Origin: Metabacillus indicus LMG 22858
GTDB taxonomy: Bacteria > Bacillota > Bacilli > Bacillales > Bacillaceae
Assembly (NCBI RefSeq): GCF_000708755.2
Contig: NZ_JGVU02000002.1
Coordinates: forward strand, 682,001-746,000
Direction of reading: 5' to 3'
DNA: 64,000 bases
Positions 27,790 through 35,991 of the stretch are shown here, in pieces. A program made the translations under genes and the position numbers. The notes beneath the pieces are model-generated. The model did not search any database. It was given only the letters and a program-made list of their open reading frames with translations, and was not told the origin of the DNA. How positions within the stretch are numbered: the stretch's first letter is position 1; each line of letters starts with the position of its first letter.

Positions 27790-29076
27790 ATGATAAACAT
27801 CATCATCGGCTTAGTTTTGCTGATGGCACTTGCCTATCTTGGCTGGTCCATCATCTGGATTGCGCCGCTAATTGCCTTAATCGTAGCCGGCCTTGAAGGA
27901 GTTGACCTGCTTCCCGCCTATACAGAGACATATATGAAGGGGTTTGTCGATTTCACCTTCAAATGGTTTCCGATTTTTCTGCTTGGTGCTATATTTGGAA
28001 AACTGATGGAAGAAACCGGCATGGCGCAGTCTGTCGCCTTTAAAATTACACAGTTCATCGGAAAGAAACGAGCTGTTTTAGGCGTTCTTGTCGGGGCAGC
28101 TGTTCTGACGTACGGCGGTGTCAGTCTGTTTGTCGTCGTTTTTGCCATCTACCCACTTGCCATCGCTCTGTTCCGGTCTGCAGATGTGTCAAGAAACCTG
28201 ATTCCCGCAACAATTGTGTTAGGTGCGTTTACCTTTACGATGACCGCGCTTCCTGGAACACCCCAAATTCAGAATATCATTCCAACCGATTACTTTGGCA
28301 CAACTCCGACAGCAGGCCCGATTATGGGGATTGTTTCCGGTCTCATCATGGCTGCAGGGGGCTATTTCTATTTAGCCTGGCGAGGCAAAAAGCTTCAAAA
28401 CAAAGGGGAGAAATTTACAGAGCCCAAGGGCGGTGATGAAGTAAAGGACATTGATCCGTCCCAGCTTCCAAACGCCTATCTTTCCATTATCCCCCTTATA
28501 GTCGTTGTAGTGGTTCTGAATGTTTTCAAATTGGACATTCTGCTTGCACTTGTTATTGGGATCTTATCCATCATGCTTCTTTCCATTACTAAATTTAAAA
28601 TGTTTATCAAATCAATTAACGGCGGAGCGGCAGGTTCTGTCATGGCCATCGTCAACACAAGCGCCGCAGTTGGTTTCGGAGCGGTAGTGACAGCTGTACC
28701 GAGCTTTGAACAGCTTACTGATCTGATTCTTGGTGTTAAAGGGAACCCGCTCATTTCAGAGGCGATTGCCGTTCAGCTTTTGGCCAGCATAACCGGTTCA
28801 GCCTCCGGAGGAATGGGAATTGCCCTTGAAGCACTTGGAAGTCAGTATATGGAGCTTGCCAAAAGCACAGGAATTTCGCCTGAAGCTTTTCACAGGGTTG
28901 CAGCAGTTGCCTCCGGCGCCTCAATCCTTCCGCATAATGGAGCCCTGCTTACGCTCCTTGCGGTTACAGGACTTAAGCACAAACAAACCTACCTGGATGT
29001 TGCCGTAGTAGGACTGATCATTCCGATCATCGCTGTCATTGCAGCGATTGCACTTGCATCCATGGGATTATATTAA
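27790..29076 (+). CDS. GntP family permease, probable hydroxybutyrate importer
   Basis: 428 residues, 12 or more membrane helices. Segments such as IIWIAPLIALIVAGLEGVDLLPAYTETYMKGF, FTMTALPGTPQIQNIIPTDYFGTTPTAGP and TGSASGGMGIALEALG are GntP family features. GntP members carry gluconate or other hydroxy-carboxylates with protons. The next gene, 20 bp downstream, is 3-hydroxybutyrate dehydrogenase, so 3-hydroxybutyrate is the likely substrate, as for yxjC-yxjF in B. subtilis. Good ribosome site (AAGGAG). Confidence 0.88.
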   Translation: MINIIIGLVLLMALAYLGWSIIWIAPLIALIVAGLEGVDLLPAYTETYMKGFVDFTFKWFPIFLLGAIFGKLMEETGMAQSVAFKITQFIGKKRAVLGVLVGAAVLTYGGVSLFVVVFAIYPLAIALFRSADVSRNLIPATIVLGAFTFTMTALPGTPQIQNIIPTDYFGTTPTAGPIMGIVSGLIMAAGGYFYLAWRGKKLQNKGEKFTEPKGGDEVKDIDPSQLPNAYLSIIPLIVVVVVLNVFKLDILLALVIGILSIMLLSITKFKMFIKSINGGAAGSVMAIVNTSAAVGFGAVVTAVPSFEQLTDLILGVKGNPLISEAIAVQLLASITGSASGGMGIALEALGSQYMELAKSTGISPEAFHRVAAVASGASILPHNGALLTLLAVTGLKHKQTYLDVAVVGLIIPIIAVIAAIALASMGLY

Positions 29077-29097
29077 AGAATAAAGGAGCGGTTGAAT

Positions 29098-29874
29098 ATG
29101 TTAAAAGATAAAGTTGTATTTATAACAGGAGCGGCACAGGGAATCGGCTACGAGGTTGGCGAGCGGTTTGCTGAAAACGGAGCAAAAGTTGTTTTGACAG
29201 ATGTAAATGAAGAAGGTGTAAAAAAAGCCGCTGAACAGCTCGCTCAAAAAGGTTATGAAACACTTGGCCTGAAATGTGATGTCACTAGCGAAGAGGAAAT
29301 CAAAAAGGCCATCGATGACACTGTTGCCCATTTTGGCGCCTTTCACATTCTCATCAACAATGCAGGACTTCAATATGTATCGCCAATTGAAGAATTTCCT
29401 ACAGAAAAATTCGAGCTTTTAATCAAGATCATGCTGACGGCGCCGTTTCTTGCGACCAAGCATGTTTTTCCGCATATGAAAAAACAAAAATACGGACGCA
29501 TCATCAACATGGCATCCATTAACGGAGTTATCGGATTTGCCGGAAAAGCTGCCTACAACTCAGCCAAACACGGAGTTATCGGGCTGACAAAGGTTTCAGC
29601 CCTGGAAGGAGCTGCTGAGGGCATAACAGTGAATGCTCTTTGCCCGGGCTATGTAGATACTCCGCTCGTTCGCAACCAGCTTCAGGATCTTGCAAAAACG
29701 CGAAATGTGGAACTTGAAAAGGTGCTCGAAGAAGTCATCTACCCTCTCGTTCCTCAAAAACGTCTGCTTTCAGTTGACGAAATCGCTGATTATGCCGTCT
29801 TCCTGGCAAGCGAAAAAGCGAAAGGCGTGACCGGACAGGCCGTGCTTCTTGATGGCGGATACACGGCTCAATAA
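29098..29874 (+). CDS. bdhA: 3-hydroxybutyrate dehydrogenase (SDR family)
   Basis: 258 residues. TGAAQGIG cofactor loop, NNAGLQYVSPIEEFP, catalytic YNSAK and the diagnostic CPGYVDTPLVRNQ of D-3-hydroxybutyrate dehydrogenases. It oxidises D-3-hydroxybutyrate to acetoacetate with NAD. ATG at 29098 with AAAGGAG nine bases upstream; a TTG two codons earlier is less likely. It forms an operon with the GntP permease. Acetoacetate activation genes are not in the window. Confidence 0.9.
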   Translation: MLKDKVVFITGAAQGIGYEVGERFAENGAKVVLTDVNEEGVKKAAEQLAQKGYETLGLKCDVTSEEEIKKAIDDTVAHFGAFHILINNAGLQYVSPIEEFPTEKFELLIKIMLTAPFLATKHVFPHMKKQKYGRIINMASINGVIGFAGKAAYNSAKHGVIGLTKVSALEGAAEGITVNALCPGYVDTPLVRNQLQDLAKTRNVELEKVLEEVIYPLVPQKRLLSVDEIADYAVFLASEKAKGVTGQAVLLDGGYTAQ

Positions 29875-29882
29875 TAAAGAAA

Positions 29883-29917
29883 TTGCCTGGATTCGAAATG
29901 AATCCAGGCATTTTTTA
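29883..29917. terminator. Two-way terminator
   Basis: TGCCTGGATTC-gaaat-GAATCCAGGCATTTTTT, perfect stem, between bdhA and the convergent mhqD. Confidence 0.93.
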
Positions 29918-30520
29918 GTTCAAGTTTTCTCTGTACCATGCAGCCGCTGCTTCCACCTCAGAAGATGTCAGCTGATGGCCGTGGTTTTCCCAGTGCACCA
30001 ATACATTTCCCCCTGCACCCTTCAGCAAATCAGAGAGCTCCTCTGTTTCTTCCGGACGGCAGATCGGATCGTTCATGCCTGCACCTATGAAAATCGGCAA
30101 GTCATTCAGCTCTGGTACTGTTACACCTCTCCTTGGCACCATCGGATGATGAAGGATCGCTGCTTTTAATGGCCGTTCAAAGTGAAATAACAGGCTCCCT
30201 GCAATATTTGCCCCATTTGAATAGCCAATTGCCGTTACCTCTGAACGGTCAAATGAATATGTTTCTGCTGCTTCAGATAAAAAGGCATTCAGTTCATTCG
30301 TTCTGAAAATCAAATCTTCTTCATCAAAAACGCCTTCAGCGAGTCGTTTAAAGAACCTCGGCATCCCGTTTTCAAGGACATTTCCCCTTACACTGAGAAT
30401 ATTTGCTTCAGGATCAATATGTTTGGCAAGCGGTATAAGATCATTTTCATCTCCGCCAGTGCCGTGAAGCAGCAGCAGAGTTTTATTACGGTTCTTTCCT
30501 TTTTCAAAAAGATGTTTCAT
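29915..30520 (-). CDS. mhqD: Carboxylesterase/phospholipase family hydrolase MhqD (YodD)
   Basis: 201 residues, close to B. subtilis YodD/MhqD length. Alpha/beta hydrolase: oxyanion region LLLLHGTGGDENDL, nucleophile GYSNGAN (Ser near residue 109), Asp in IGAGMNDPICRPEE and His in WENHGHQLTS. MhqD is induced by methylhydroquinone and catechol stress. ATG at 30520 with AAGGGG upstream. It lies 61 bp after wrbA, in the same orientation, so a quinone-detoxification transcript wrbA-mhqD is likely. The physiological substrate is unknown. Confidence 0.88.
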   Translation of the reverse strand: MKHLFEKGKNRNKTLLLLHGTGGDENDLIPLAKHIDPEANILSVRGNVLENGMPRFFKRLAEGVFDEEDLIFRTNELNAFLSEAAETYSFDRSEVTAIGYSNGANIAGSLLFHFERPLKAAILHHPMVPRRGVTVPELNDLPIFIGAGMNDPICRPEETEELSDLLKGAGGNVLVHWENHGHQLTSSEVEAAAAWYRENLN

Positions 30521-30581
30521 GATGTGTCCCCTTCCATGATGACAGGGTCTGGCTGCACGCAAAACCCCTTATTTTTGAAAT

Positions 30582-31193
30582 TTATTGCATTCCTTTTTTA
30601 ATAGAATCAGCTACCATCACTGTCCGTTTAGCCTGATACTTAACGGCTGGTTCAACATTCTCTTTTAAATTTCCGTCCTGATCTGCTGTAACGGAAGTGC
30701 CGTACGGATTTCCGCCAGCCTCAAACAGCACCTGGTCTGTGTATCCCGGAGCAGCAACAATTGCACCCCAGTGGTACATCGTTGTATAAAGGCTTAAAAT
30801 GGTTGCTTCCTGTCCGCCATGAGGATTACTGGCCGATGCCATCGCACTTACTACCTTATTAGCAAGCTTACCCTGGAACCATAGACCTCCCGTTGTATCA
30901 AGAAACTGCTTCATTTGAGCAGGTACATTTCCAAACCGGGTCGGAACGCTGAAGATGATGGCATCTGCCCATTCAAGATCGTCAAGCGTAACTTCAGGTA
31001 CATGCTGTGTGGCTTCGAGATGCGCTTTCCATGCTTCATTCGATTCAATCGCAGATTGCGGAGCAAGTTCAGGAACTTTTAACACTTTTACTTCTGCTCC
31101 CGCTTCCTTTGCTCCCTCTTCAGCCCATGAAGCAAGCTTGTAATTTGTACCTGTTGAACTGTAGTAGATGACGGCTAATTTAACATTTGACAT
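30582..31193 (-). CDS. wrbA: NAD(P)H:quinone oxidoreductase, WrbA type
   Basis: 203 residues, flavodoxin fold. FMN-phosphate loop YYSSTGTNYKLA, isoalloxazine loops PTRFGNVPAQMKQFLDTTGG and SASNPHGGQEATILSLYTTMYHWG match the WrbA family, which performs two-electron reduction of quinones and so avoids semiquinone radicals. It fits with yodB, yodC and mhqD nearby as an electrophile defence group. The upstream 180 bp has no clear operator that I can name. Confidence 0.92.
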   Translation of the reverse strand: MSNVKLAVIYYSSTGTNYKLASWAEEGAKEAGAEVKVLKVPELAPQSAIESNEAWKAHLEATQHVPEVTLDDLEWADAIIFSVPTRFGNVPAQMKQFLDTTGGLWFQGKLANKVVSAMASASNPHGGQEATILSLYTTMYHWGAIVAAPGYTDQVLFEAGGNPYGTSVTADQDGNLKENVEPAVKYQAKRTVMVADSIKKGMQ

Positions 31194-31375
31194 TCCGGTC
31201 TCTCCTCATTTCGGTTCATTTTTTATCTTTAAGTAATATATCTCGAAGTCGAATTAATTATATGATGACCCTATAGAAAAGTCAACAATTAACAGTTTCT
31301 ATAGGTAATATACCCATGAAAGCAGGGAGAAAACATGTTTTATTACAGTTTGTCAGGGTTAAGTTGGCCCGCTAT
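31194..31375. other. wrbA upstream region
   Basis: About 180 bp before the repeat array. AT-rich with the dyad-like ATATCTCGAAGTCGAATTAATTA near 31231-31262, which could hold the wrbA promoter and an operator. Nothing coding is seen. Confidence 0.4.
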
Positions 31376-31750
31376 GGTTTAGAGCACTTTCTGTGGTTGG
31401 ATTCTTTACTGTTGTTGACTCCGGTTTAGAACACTTGCTGCGGTCGGGATGCCGAACTTAGTGTTGCTTACTCCGTTTTAGAACACTTTCTGCGGTCGAG
31501 ATTCCCTACTTAATGCTGTTTACTCCGGCTTAGAACATTTTCTGCGGTCGGGTATCCCGACTTAATGCTGCTTACTCCGGTTTAAAACACTTTCTGCTGT
31601 CAGAATCCCCTACTTAGTGTTGCTTACCCCGGTTTAGAACACTTTCCGCGGTCGGGATGCTCGATTTAATGTAGCTAATTCCGGTTTAGAACACTTTCTT
31701 CATGCCAAATACCTGACAAAGTGCTGCTAACTCTCCATAGAACACTTCCC
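31376..31750. repeat. Tandem 52 bp hairpin repeat array (array 2)
   Basis: Eight imperfect units begin at 31376, 31423, 31475, 31527, 31579, 31631, 31683 and 31734. The five central steps are exactly 52 bp; the end steps are 47 and 51. The unit is GGTTTAGAACACTTTCTGCG, then GTCGGGATNCCGAACTTA, then GTGTTGCTTACTCC. Nested dyads: AACACT...AGTGTT outside and GTCGGG-tat-CCCGAC inside (best in the fourth unit). No coding frame. It fills the wrbA-ctpA gap. Sequence is unlike array 1 at 13.8 kb but period and layout agree. Confidence 0.87.
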
Positions 31751-31796
31751 CCTGTTTCATCAAGAACCCCGGCTTAATCAGCAAAATCCATTACAT

Positions 31797-31836
31797 AAAA
31801 AAAACCGAACTAATAAATAGTCCGGTTCGTTTTTTT
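31797..31836 (-). terminator. Terminator of ctpA
   Basis: AACCGGAC-TA / TA-GTTCGGTT hairpin with T-run on the minus strand. Confidence 0.85.
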
Positions 31837-33238
31837 ACTTCATTTGCTCATTCAGTACTTCAAGCGCTTTAGACATCTGAGTGTCATTTTCTTTTAGTTT
31901 TGCTTGCAGGAGTTCCAGCATTTTAATGGTGGTTTCTCCTTTGATTGTTCCTGTTTGGCTGAGATTGTTTTCAGACTGGAACCTGGTAACGGCTTTTTTG
32001 GTCGTTTCTTCAAAAAACCCTTCTGTTTTAATGTCCTCATAGCCCAGTGCCTGCAGCATCTGCTGTGCTGCTTTTACTTCTGCTGATGAGTCTCCCTGTT
32101 TCAGTTCTTTTTCAGGGTTTAGGTACGGGAGATTGGCATACGCAGGAAGGGAAGCTTTATGCTGGGGCTCAATTCCCTTTTTATGAATCCATGATCCATC
32201 AGGCGTCAGCCATTTTGCAATCGTATATTTAATGGAAGATCCGTCTTCAAAGCTTTTGGCTGTCTGAATCGTTCCTTTACCGAATGTTTTTTCACCGACG
32301 ATCGGGATGCCTGCAGACTGATGAAGGGCTCCGGCCATAATTTCAGCTGCACTTGCGGTTCCGTTGTCGACGACAACGACAACAGGTACGTTCACTGCTG
32401 AATCGTTTTGTGATTTTTGAACTTCTTTTGTTCCGTTCTTATTTTCAATCTGCATAATCGTTTTGCCTTTTGGAACGAAAATATCGCTCATGGCAATGGC
32501 CTGATCAAGCAGGCCGCCCGGATTCTGGCGCAGATCGAGAACGAGGCCCTTGACGTTCTGATCATTTAATTCGTTTAATGCATCTGCGAGCTCTTTGCCG
32601 GTAGTTTCAGAAAACTTGGTAATTTGAATTTTTCCGATTCCATTTTCTGTTTCGGTGTAAACCGTTTCAAGCGGAATGGTATCTCTGGTCAAATTAAAAT
32701 CAAGCTGTCCGACTCCATCGCGTTCAATGACAAGCTGAACCTTTGAGCCTTTTTCGCCGCGGATCAGCATGACAGCTTCATTGACTGTCATTCCTTCCAC
32801 ACTTTTGTCATCCACTTTAAGAATTTTATCTTTTGGCTTAAGTCCCGCTTTTTCAGCAGGCGAACCTTTGATTGGCGAAACAATCATGATTTTGCCGTCA
32901 GATTCCTGAACTTCTGCCCCGATTCCTTCAAAAGAGGATGAAATGTTTTCATTGAAGCCTTTTGCTTCTTCCTGATCCATATAAGCTGAGTATGGATCGC
33001 CAAGTGACTGAAGCATTCCTTTAATGGCTCCGTCTACAAGCTTTTCTTCATTGGTATTCTGGTAAAATTCGCCCTGAAGCGTGTCGTATGTAGAATAGAG
33101 CTTTTCAAACGGATCATCGCCGGTTCTTTCAGCACCGCTCACTCCTGTGCCTTTTTGAACTACGGCAAACGTAATTCCTGCACTGATGACAGCTGTCAGC
33201 ACAATGGCAAACAAAAATTTCAATTTGTTGTTGGACAA
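31835..33238 (-). CDS. ctpA: Carboxy-terminal processing protease (S41)
   Basis: 467 residues; B. subtilis CtpA has about 466. One N-terminal anchor helix (residues 7-28), a PDZ domain (about 100-180), the S41 protease domain with Ser296 in DNGTASAAEI and Lys321 in FGKG, then a peptidoglycan-binding domain (about 390-450). It is an extracytoplasmic serine protease. TTG start preceded by GAGGGTGG. Position before yodH/yodI and near yodJ matches ctpA rather than ctpB. Single-gene unit with its own terminator. Confidence 0.92.
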   Translation of the reverse strand: MSNNKLKFLFAIVLTAVISAGITFAVVQKGTGVSGAERTGDDPFEKLYSTYDTLQGEFYQNTNEEKLVDGAIKGMLQSLGDPYSAYMDQEEAKGFNENISSSFEGIGAEVQESDGKIMIVSPIKGSPAEKAGLKPKDKILKVDDKSVEGMTVNEAVMLIRGEKGSKVQLVIERDGVGQLDFNLTRDTIPLETVYTETENGIGKIQITKFSETTGKELADALNELNDQNVKGLVLDLRQNPGGLLDQAIAMSDIFVPKGKTIMQIENKNGTKEVQKSQNDSAVNVPVVVVVDNGTASAAEIMAGALHQSAGIPIVGEKTFGKGTIQTAKSFEDGSSIKYTIAKWLTPDGSWIHKKGIEPQHKASLPAYANLPYLNPEKELKQGDSSAEVKAAQQMLQALGYEDIKTEGFFEETTKKAVTRFQSENNLSQTGTIKGETTIKMLELLQAKLKENDTQMSKALEVLNEQMK

Positions 33239-33416
33239 AGTAACACCACCCTCGTTATGTAATCATTATGAGTAACGGAGAGAAAAACGTCAACTAAAAT
33301 CACCGTCAAACAGATTCCTTAAAACAGTATGTGCTATATATGAAAATCCATTCTTTCAGCCTGCTTCCTCACACCAAAAGCAGAGCCTTCATACCTTAAT
33401 CAGAAAGGAGTGGTTC

Positions 33417-34115
33417 ATGATGCCGACTTATTTGGATCTGCTGGCACAGCTCGGCGTTGGCGGCGCCCATCCAGGGGGCTTTATGCTGACAAAAGAAATC
33501 ATTGAAGCAGAAAAAATCCCAGAAACGGCAGCTGTTCTTGATGCAGGATGCGGCACCGGGCAGACCATGCAGTTTTTAAAGTCCATGATTACGGACGTGA
33601 AAGGAATTGACCCTGATCCTGTCATGCTTCAAAAAGCAGCGAAAAGGTTAAAAGATTCTTCCTGTCTCATCAAAGGATCGCTTGAGAAGCTGCCTTTTGA
33701 GAGCCGCGCATTTGATTACGTTTTTTGTGAGTCGGTTTTAAGCTTTACTGATGCAGAAACTTCCATAGAAGAAGCATACAGAGTTTTAAAAGACGAAGGC
33801 ATTCTCCTTGCAATAGAAATTGTAAAATCGGAAAATGCTGAGAAATTGATGGCAGAGGAAATTGAAACGTTTTATGGGTTTAAGTCCATGCTGAATGAAG
33901 TTCAATGGATGAATCATTTTAAAAGCGCAGGATTTACTGATATCACTGTTCATTCTCAACAGGACTTTCTAATAGAAGAAGATGAACCAACGACAGAATT
34001 TGATATGTCTGAGGATATTCCCTCCCTCTATTTTGACATGCTTGCAAAACATGAAAGTCTCAGGGAAATCTTTCACCGCGCCGTCCAATTTCGCATTTTC
34101 AGGTGCGTAAAATAA
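33417..34115 (+). CDS. yodH: SAM-dependent methyltransferase YodH
   Basis: 232 residues, class I methyltransferase: SAM motif I VLDAGCGTGQTMQFL near residue 41, acidic GIDPDP, and motif IV region FDYVFCESVLSFTD. An N-terminal extension (MPTYLDLLAQLGVGGAHPGGFMLTKEI) is typical of this subgroup. It is divergent from ctpA, as in B. subtilis. Strong AAAGGAG site; the first of two adjacent ATGs is taken. Substrate unknown. Confidence 0.88.
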   Translation: MMPTYLDLLAQLGVGGAHPGGFMLTKEIIEAEKIPETAAVLDAGCGTGQTMQFLKSMITDVKGIDPDPVMLQKAAKRLKDSSCLIKGSLEKLPFESRAFDYVFCESVLSFTDAETSIEEAYRVLKDEGILLAIEIVKSENAEKLMAEEIETFYGFKSMLNEVQWMNHFKSAGFTDITVHSQQDFLIEEDEPTTEFDMSEDIPSLYFDMLAKHESLREIFHRAVQFRIFRCVK

Positions 34116-34194
34116 GGGCACCGGGGTATTCGTACAAACCCTTTATGCTGTTTTTTCATAGTTTATGGTGAAGCAGGTGAAGGGAGGAAAAAAA

Positions 34195-34461
34195 ATGTCG
34201 CAAAATTATTATAATCTATGCTGCCAATACAACGGGCAGGTAGTGCGCATCAGCGACCGTTTCGGCAGACAGCACGTTGGAAGAATAACAAATGTCACTA
34301 GACAGCGTGTATTTATCCAGCCGCTTGGCGGAGGCGGACGAGGACGCGGAGGCTTCGGCATGGGCTATTATGGCGGATACGGACCAGGATACGGGTACCC
34401 ATACGGCATCGGCCTGGCATTTGTAACAGGTGTTGTCCTTGGCGGATTGCTGTTCTGGTAA
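34195..34461 (+). CDS. yodI: YodI-like small Gly-rich membrane protein
   Basis: 88 residues. The N-terminal part (MSQNYYNLCCQYNGQVVRISDRFGRQHVGRITNVTRQRVFIQPL) looks like a small beta-barrel. A Gly/Tyr/Arg-rich linker follows, then one hydrophobic helix at the C-terminus (IGLAFVTGVVLGGLLFW). GGGAGG before the ATG at 34195 sets the start. B. subtilis YodI sits at the same place between yodH and ctpA/yodJ and is of similar size; a spore-surface role is possible but not shown by the sequence. Confidence 0.8.
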   Translation: MSQNYYNLCCQYNGQVVRISDRFGRQHVGRITNVTRQRVFIQPLGGGGRGRGGFGMGYYGGYGPGYGYPYGIGLAFVTGVVLGGLLFW

Positions 34462-34474
34462 TCAAATAGGGAAT

Positions 34475-34517
34475 TAAAAAAGCAGTCCATCACCTTTCAG
34501 AGATGGACTGCTTTTTC
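34475..34517. terminator. Two-way terminator
   Basis: AAAAAGCAGTCCATC-acctttcaga-GATGGACTGCTTTTT, perfect stem; its right arm is inside the tail of the convergent mug remnant. Confidence 0.92.
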
Positions 34518-35020
34518 TTCATAATCAATGGGATTTCTTTGTATATATCAACAATTTCGCTGATTTTCATCCTGACAAGTCCGCTGGAAGAAGGAGCCGC
34601 AAATTCAAGAACACCACCGGCAACCGAATCGGGCTGGAGTCCCCATGCGGCTTTTTTCTTGCCGCTGTATGCGAGGTAAACTCCCTTTCCAACAAAACAG
34701 GCAAGCTTGGGCTGATAGGTTTGAAGTTTATTGAGCAGCTGCACTCTGCCAGCTTTGTATTCGCCTGGAGTAATTTCAGCAGCCGTTTTAGTCGGCCTGT
34801 CAACAATGTTTGTGAAACCGATTCCCTGCTAAAGAAGATCCCTGTCTTCAAAAGGGGAAAACTGTCTTTCTGTAATACCAGCCTCATAAAGAATCCGGTA
34901 GAAACGGTTGTTTTTGCCCGCATAGTGATGCATGACCTGTGCGGAATACAGGCTGGGATTGTAGCCAATGAACAATAAATCCAGTCCGTGTCTGATTCGG
35001 TCGAGCTCGGGCCTGCTCAT
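34490..35020 (-). pseudogene. mug: Mug-type G:T/U mismatch DNA glycosylase, interrupted by an in-frame amber codon
   Basis: The frame 35020 to 34490 would encode 176 residues of a mismatch-specific uracil/thymine DNA glycosylase: DLLFIGYNPSLYSA is the GxNPG-like active-site loop, then GIGFTNIVDRPTKTAAEITPGEY, CFVGKGVYLAY and VLEFAAPSSSGLVR. A single TAG at 34829-34831 splits it after residue 63 (DRDLL-stop-QGIGFTN). Both sides stay in the same frame, and the residues on both sides align to the family without a gap, so this is one point mutation (from CAG, AAG or GAG), not a frameshift. The ATG overlaps the yodJ stop by one base. Sequencing error, true null or amber readthrough are the options. 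Confidence 0.85.
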
Positions 35021-35835
35021 CAGATTTTCTTCACTTTTTTAAAATATTCTTCAAGAGTCAGCTGATTTTCATATATTTCTGTCGCTTCTTTTACTCCTAC
35101 ATAACGCAGGTGCCAAGGTTCATAAGAGAACTTTGTAATCTCTTCTTTGCCTTTTTGATACCGGATGATAAATCCGAATTTATGCGCGTTCGCCTGTACC
35201 CATTTTCCTTCGGGAGTATCTCCGAATTTTTCCGTAATATCCATATCAGCGCTTTTGCTCGTAACATCCATCGCAAGTCCTGTTTGATGTTCGCTTTGCC
35301 CCGGAAGCGCAACCGTCTCAAGTGCTGTTGTGTCTCCTTTTCGTTCCTTTTCTACATTTAGAATGCCGGTCTGGCGCTCATAAGACCTGTAACCGGAGAC
35401 TGCAAATAATTCTATCCCCTCTGCAGCAGCCTGTGCGAACAATCGTTCAAGGGCTGCTGCTGCTTCTTTTCGAATATAGCGCTGAGGCACCTCTGCATCT
35501 CCAAAAGAAAATGGAACATTCGGGGAGACCAGATCAGCAGGCTCGTAGTCAGCCGGCAAGGAGAACTCTTTATTCACGAGTACCATGCGATTCTCGGGAT
35601 TGGCGATCGTTTGCTTTCCATTTACCTCTTTAATCTGATTAAAAAACGGCTCTTCAAGTGTCAGAATTTCTTCTTTACCTTCTTTTTCGGGATCTATTTT
35701 CTCTTGATGCTCCTGTGTCTTTGCCTGTCCTTCTTTAAAAGGGTTCAGGCTTTTGGAAAAATCCAAGCCGGAACATGCTGAAAGCATCAGCGTCAGCGGC
35801 AAAACAGCAGCCATCGTTTTTTTCGTTCCATTCAT
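35020..35835 (-). CDS. yodJ: D-alanyl-D-alanine carboxypeptidase lipoprotein (VanY/LdcB type)
   Basis: 271 residues, near B. subtilis YodJ. Lipoprotein signal MNGTKKTMAAVLPLTLMLSAC with lipidated Cys21, a charged linker rich in Glu/Lys, and a VanY domain: SGYRSYERQTGIL, GQSEHQTGLAMDVTS (zinc His and Asp) and FSYEPWHLRYVG (second His). It trims the terminal D-Ala or acts as an L,D-type carboxypeptidase on peptidoglycan outside the membrane. ATG at 35835 with AAGGTGA upstream. The mug remnant overlaps its stop codon. Confidence 0.9.
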   Translation of the reverse strand: MNGTKKTMAAVLPLTLMLSACSGLDFSKSLNPFKEGQAKTQEHQEKIDPEKEGKEEILTLEEPFFNQIKEVNGKQTIANPENRMVLVNKEFSLPADYEPADLVSPNVPFSFGDAEVPQRYIRKEAAAALERLFAQAAAEGIELFAVSGYRSYERQTGILNVEKERKGDTTALETVALPGQSEHQTGLAMDVTSKSADMDITEKFGDTPEGKWVQANAHKFGFIIRYQKGKEEITKFSYEPWHLRYVGVKEATEIYENQLTLEEYFKKVKKI

Positions 35836-35991
35836 TTGATTCACCTTACCTGCATTTTGACATTTCATAGCTTTTATTCTATCACTATTGCCTAAAATGA
35901 GGAAAACTATATCTGTCATTTGTGACAGATTTTGTCGAAAAATGAGAAAAACGCACGAAAAAGTTTCGCGCGTTTCTAAAAAACATTTAGT

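Noticed and set aside
31376-31750. CRISPR-like array or coding repeat protein
   Set aside because: No spacers, and a 52 bp step is not a multiple of three, so no repeated protein frame can exist.
34490-35020. Frameshift in mug
   Set aside because: Both parts are in the same frame; only one TAG codon separates them.
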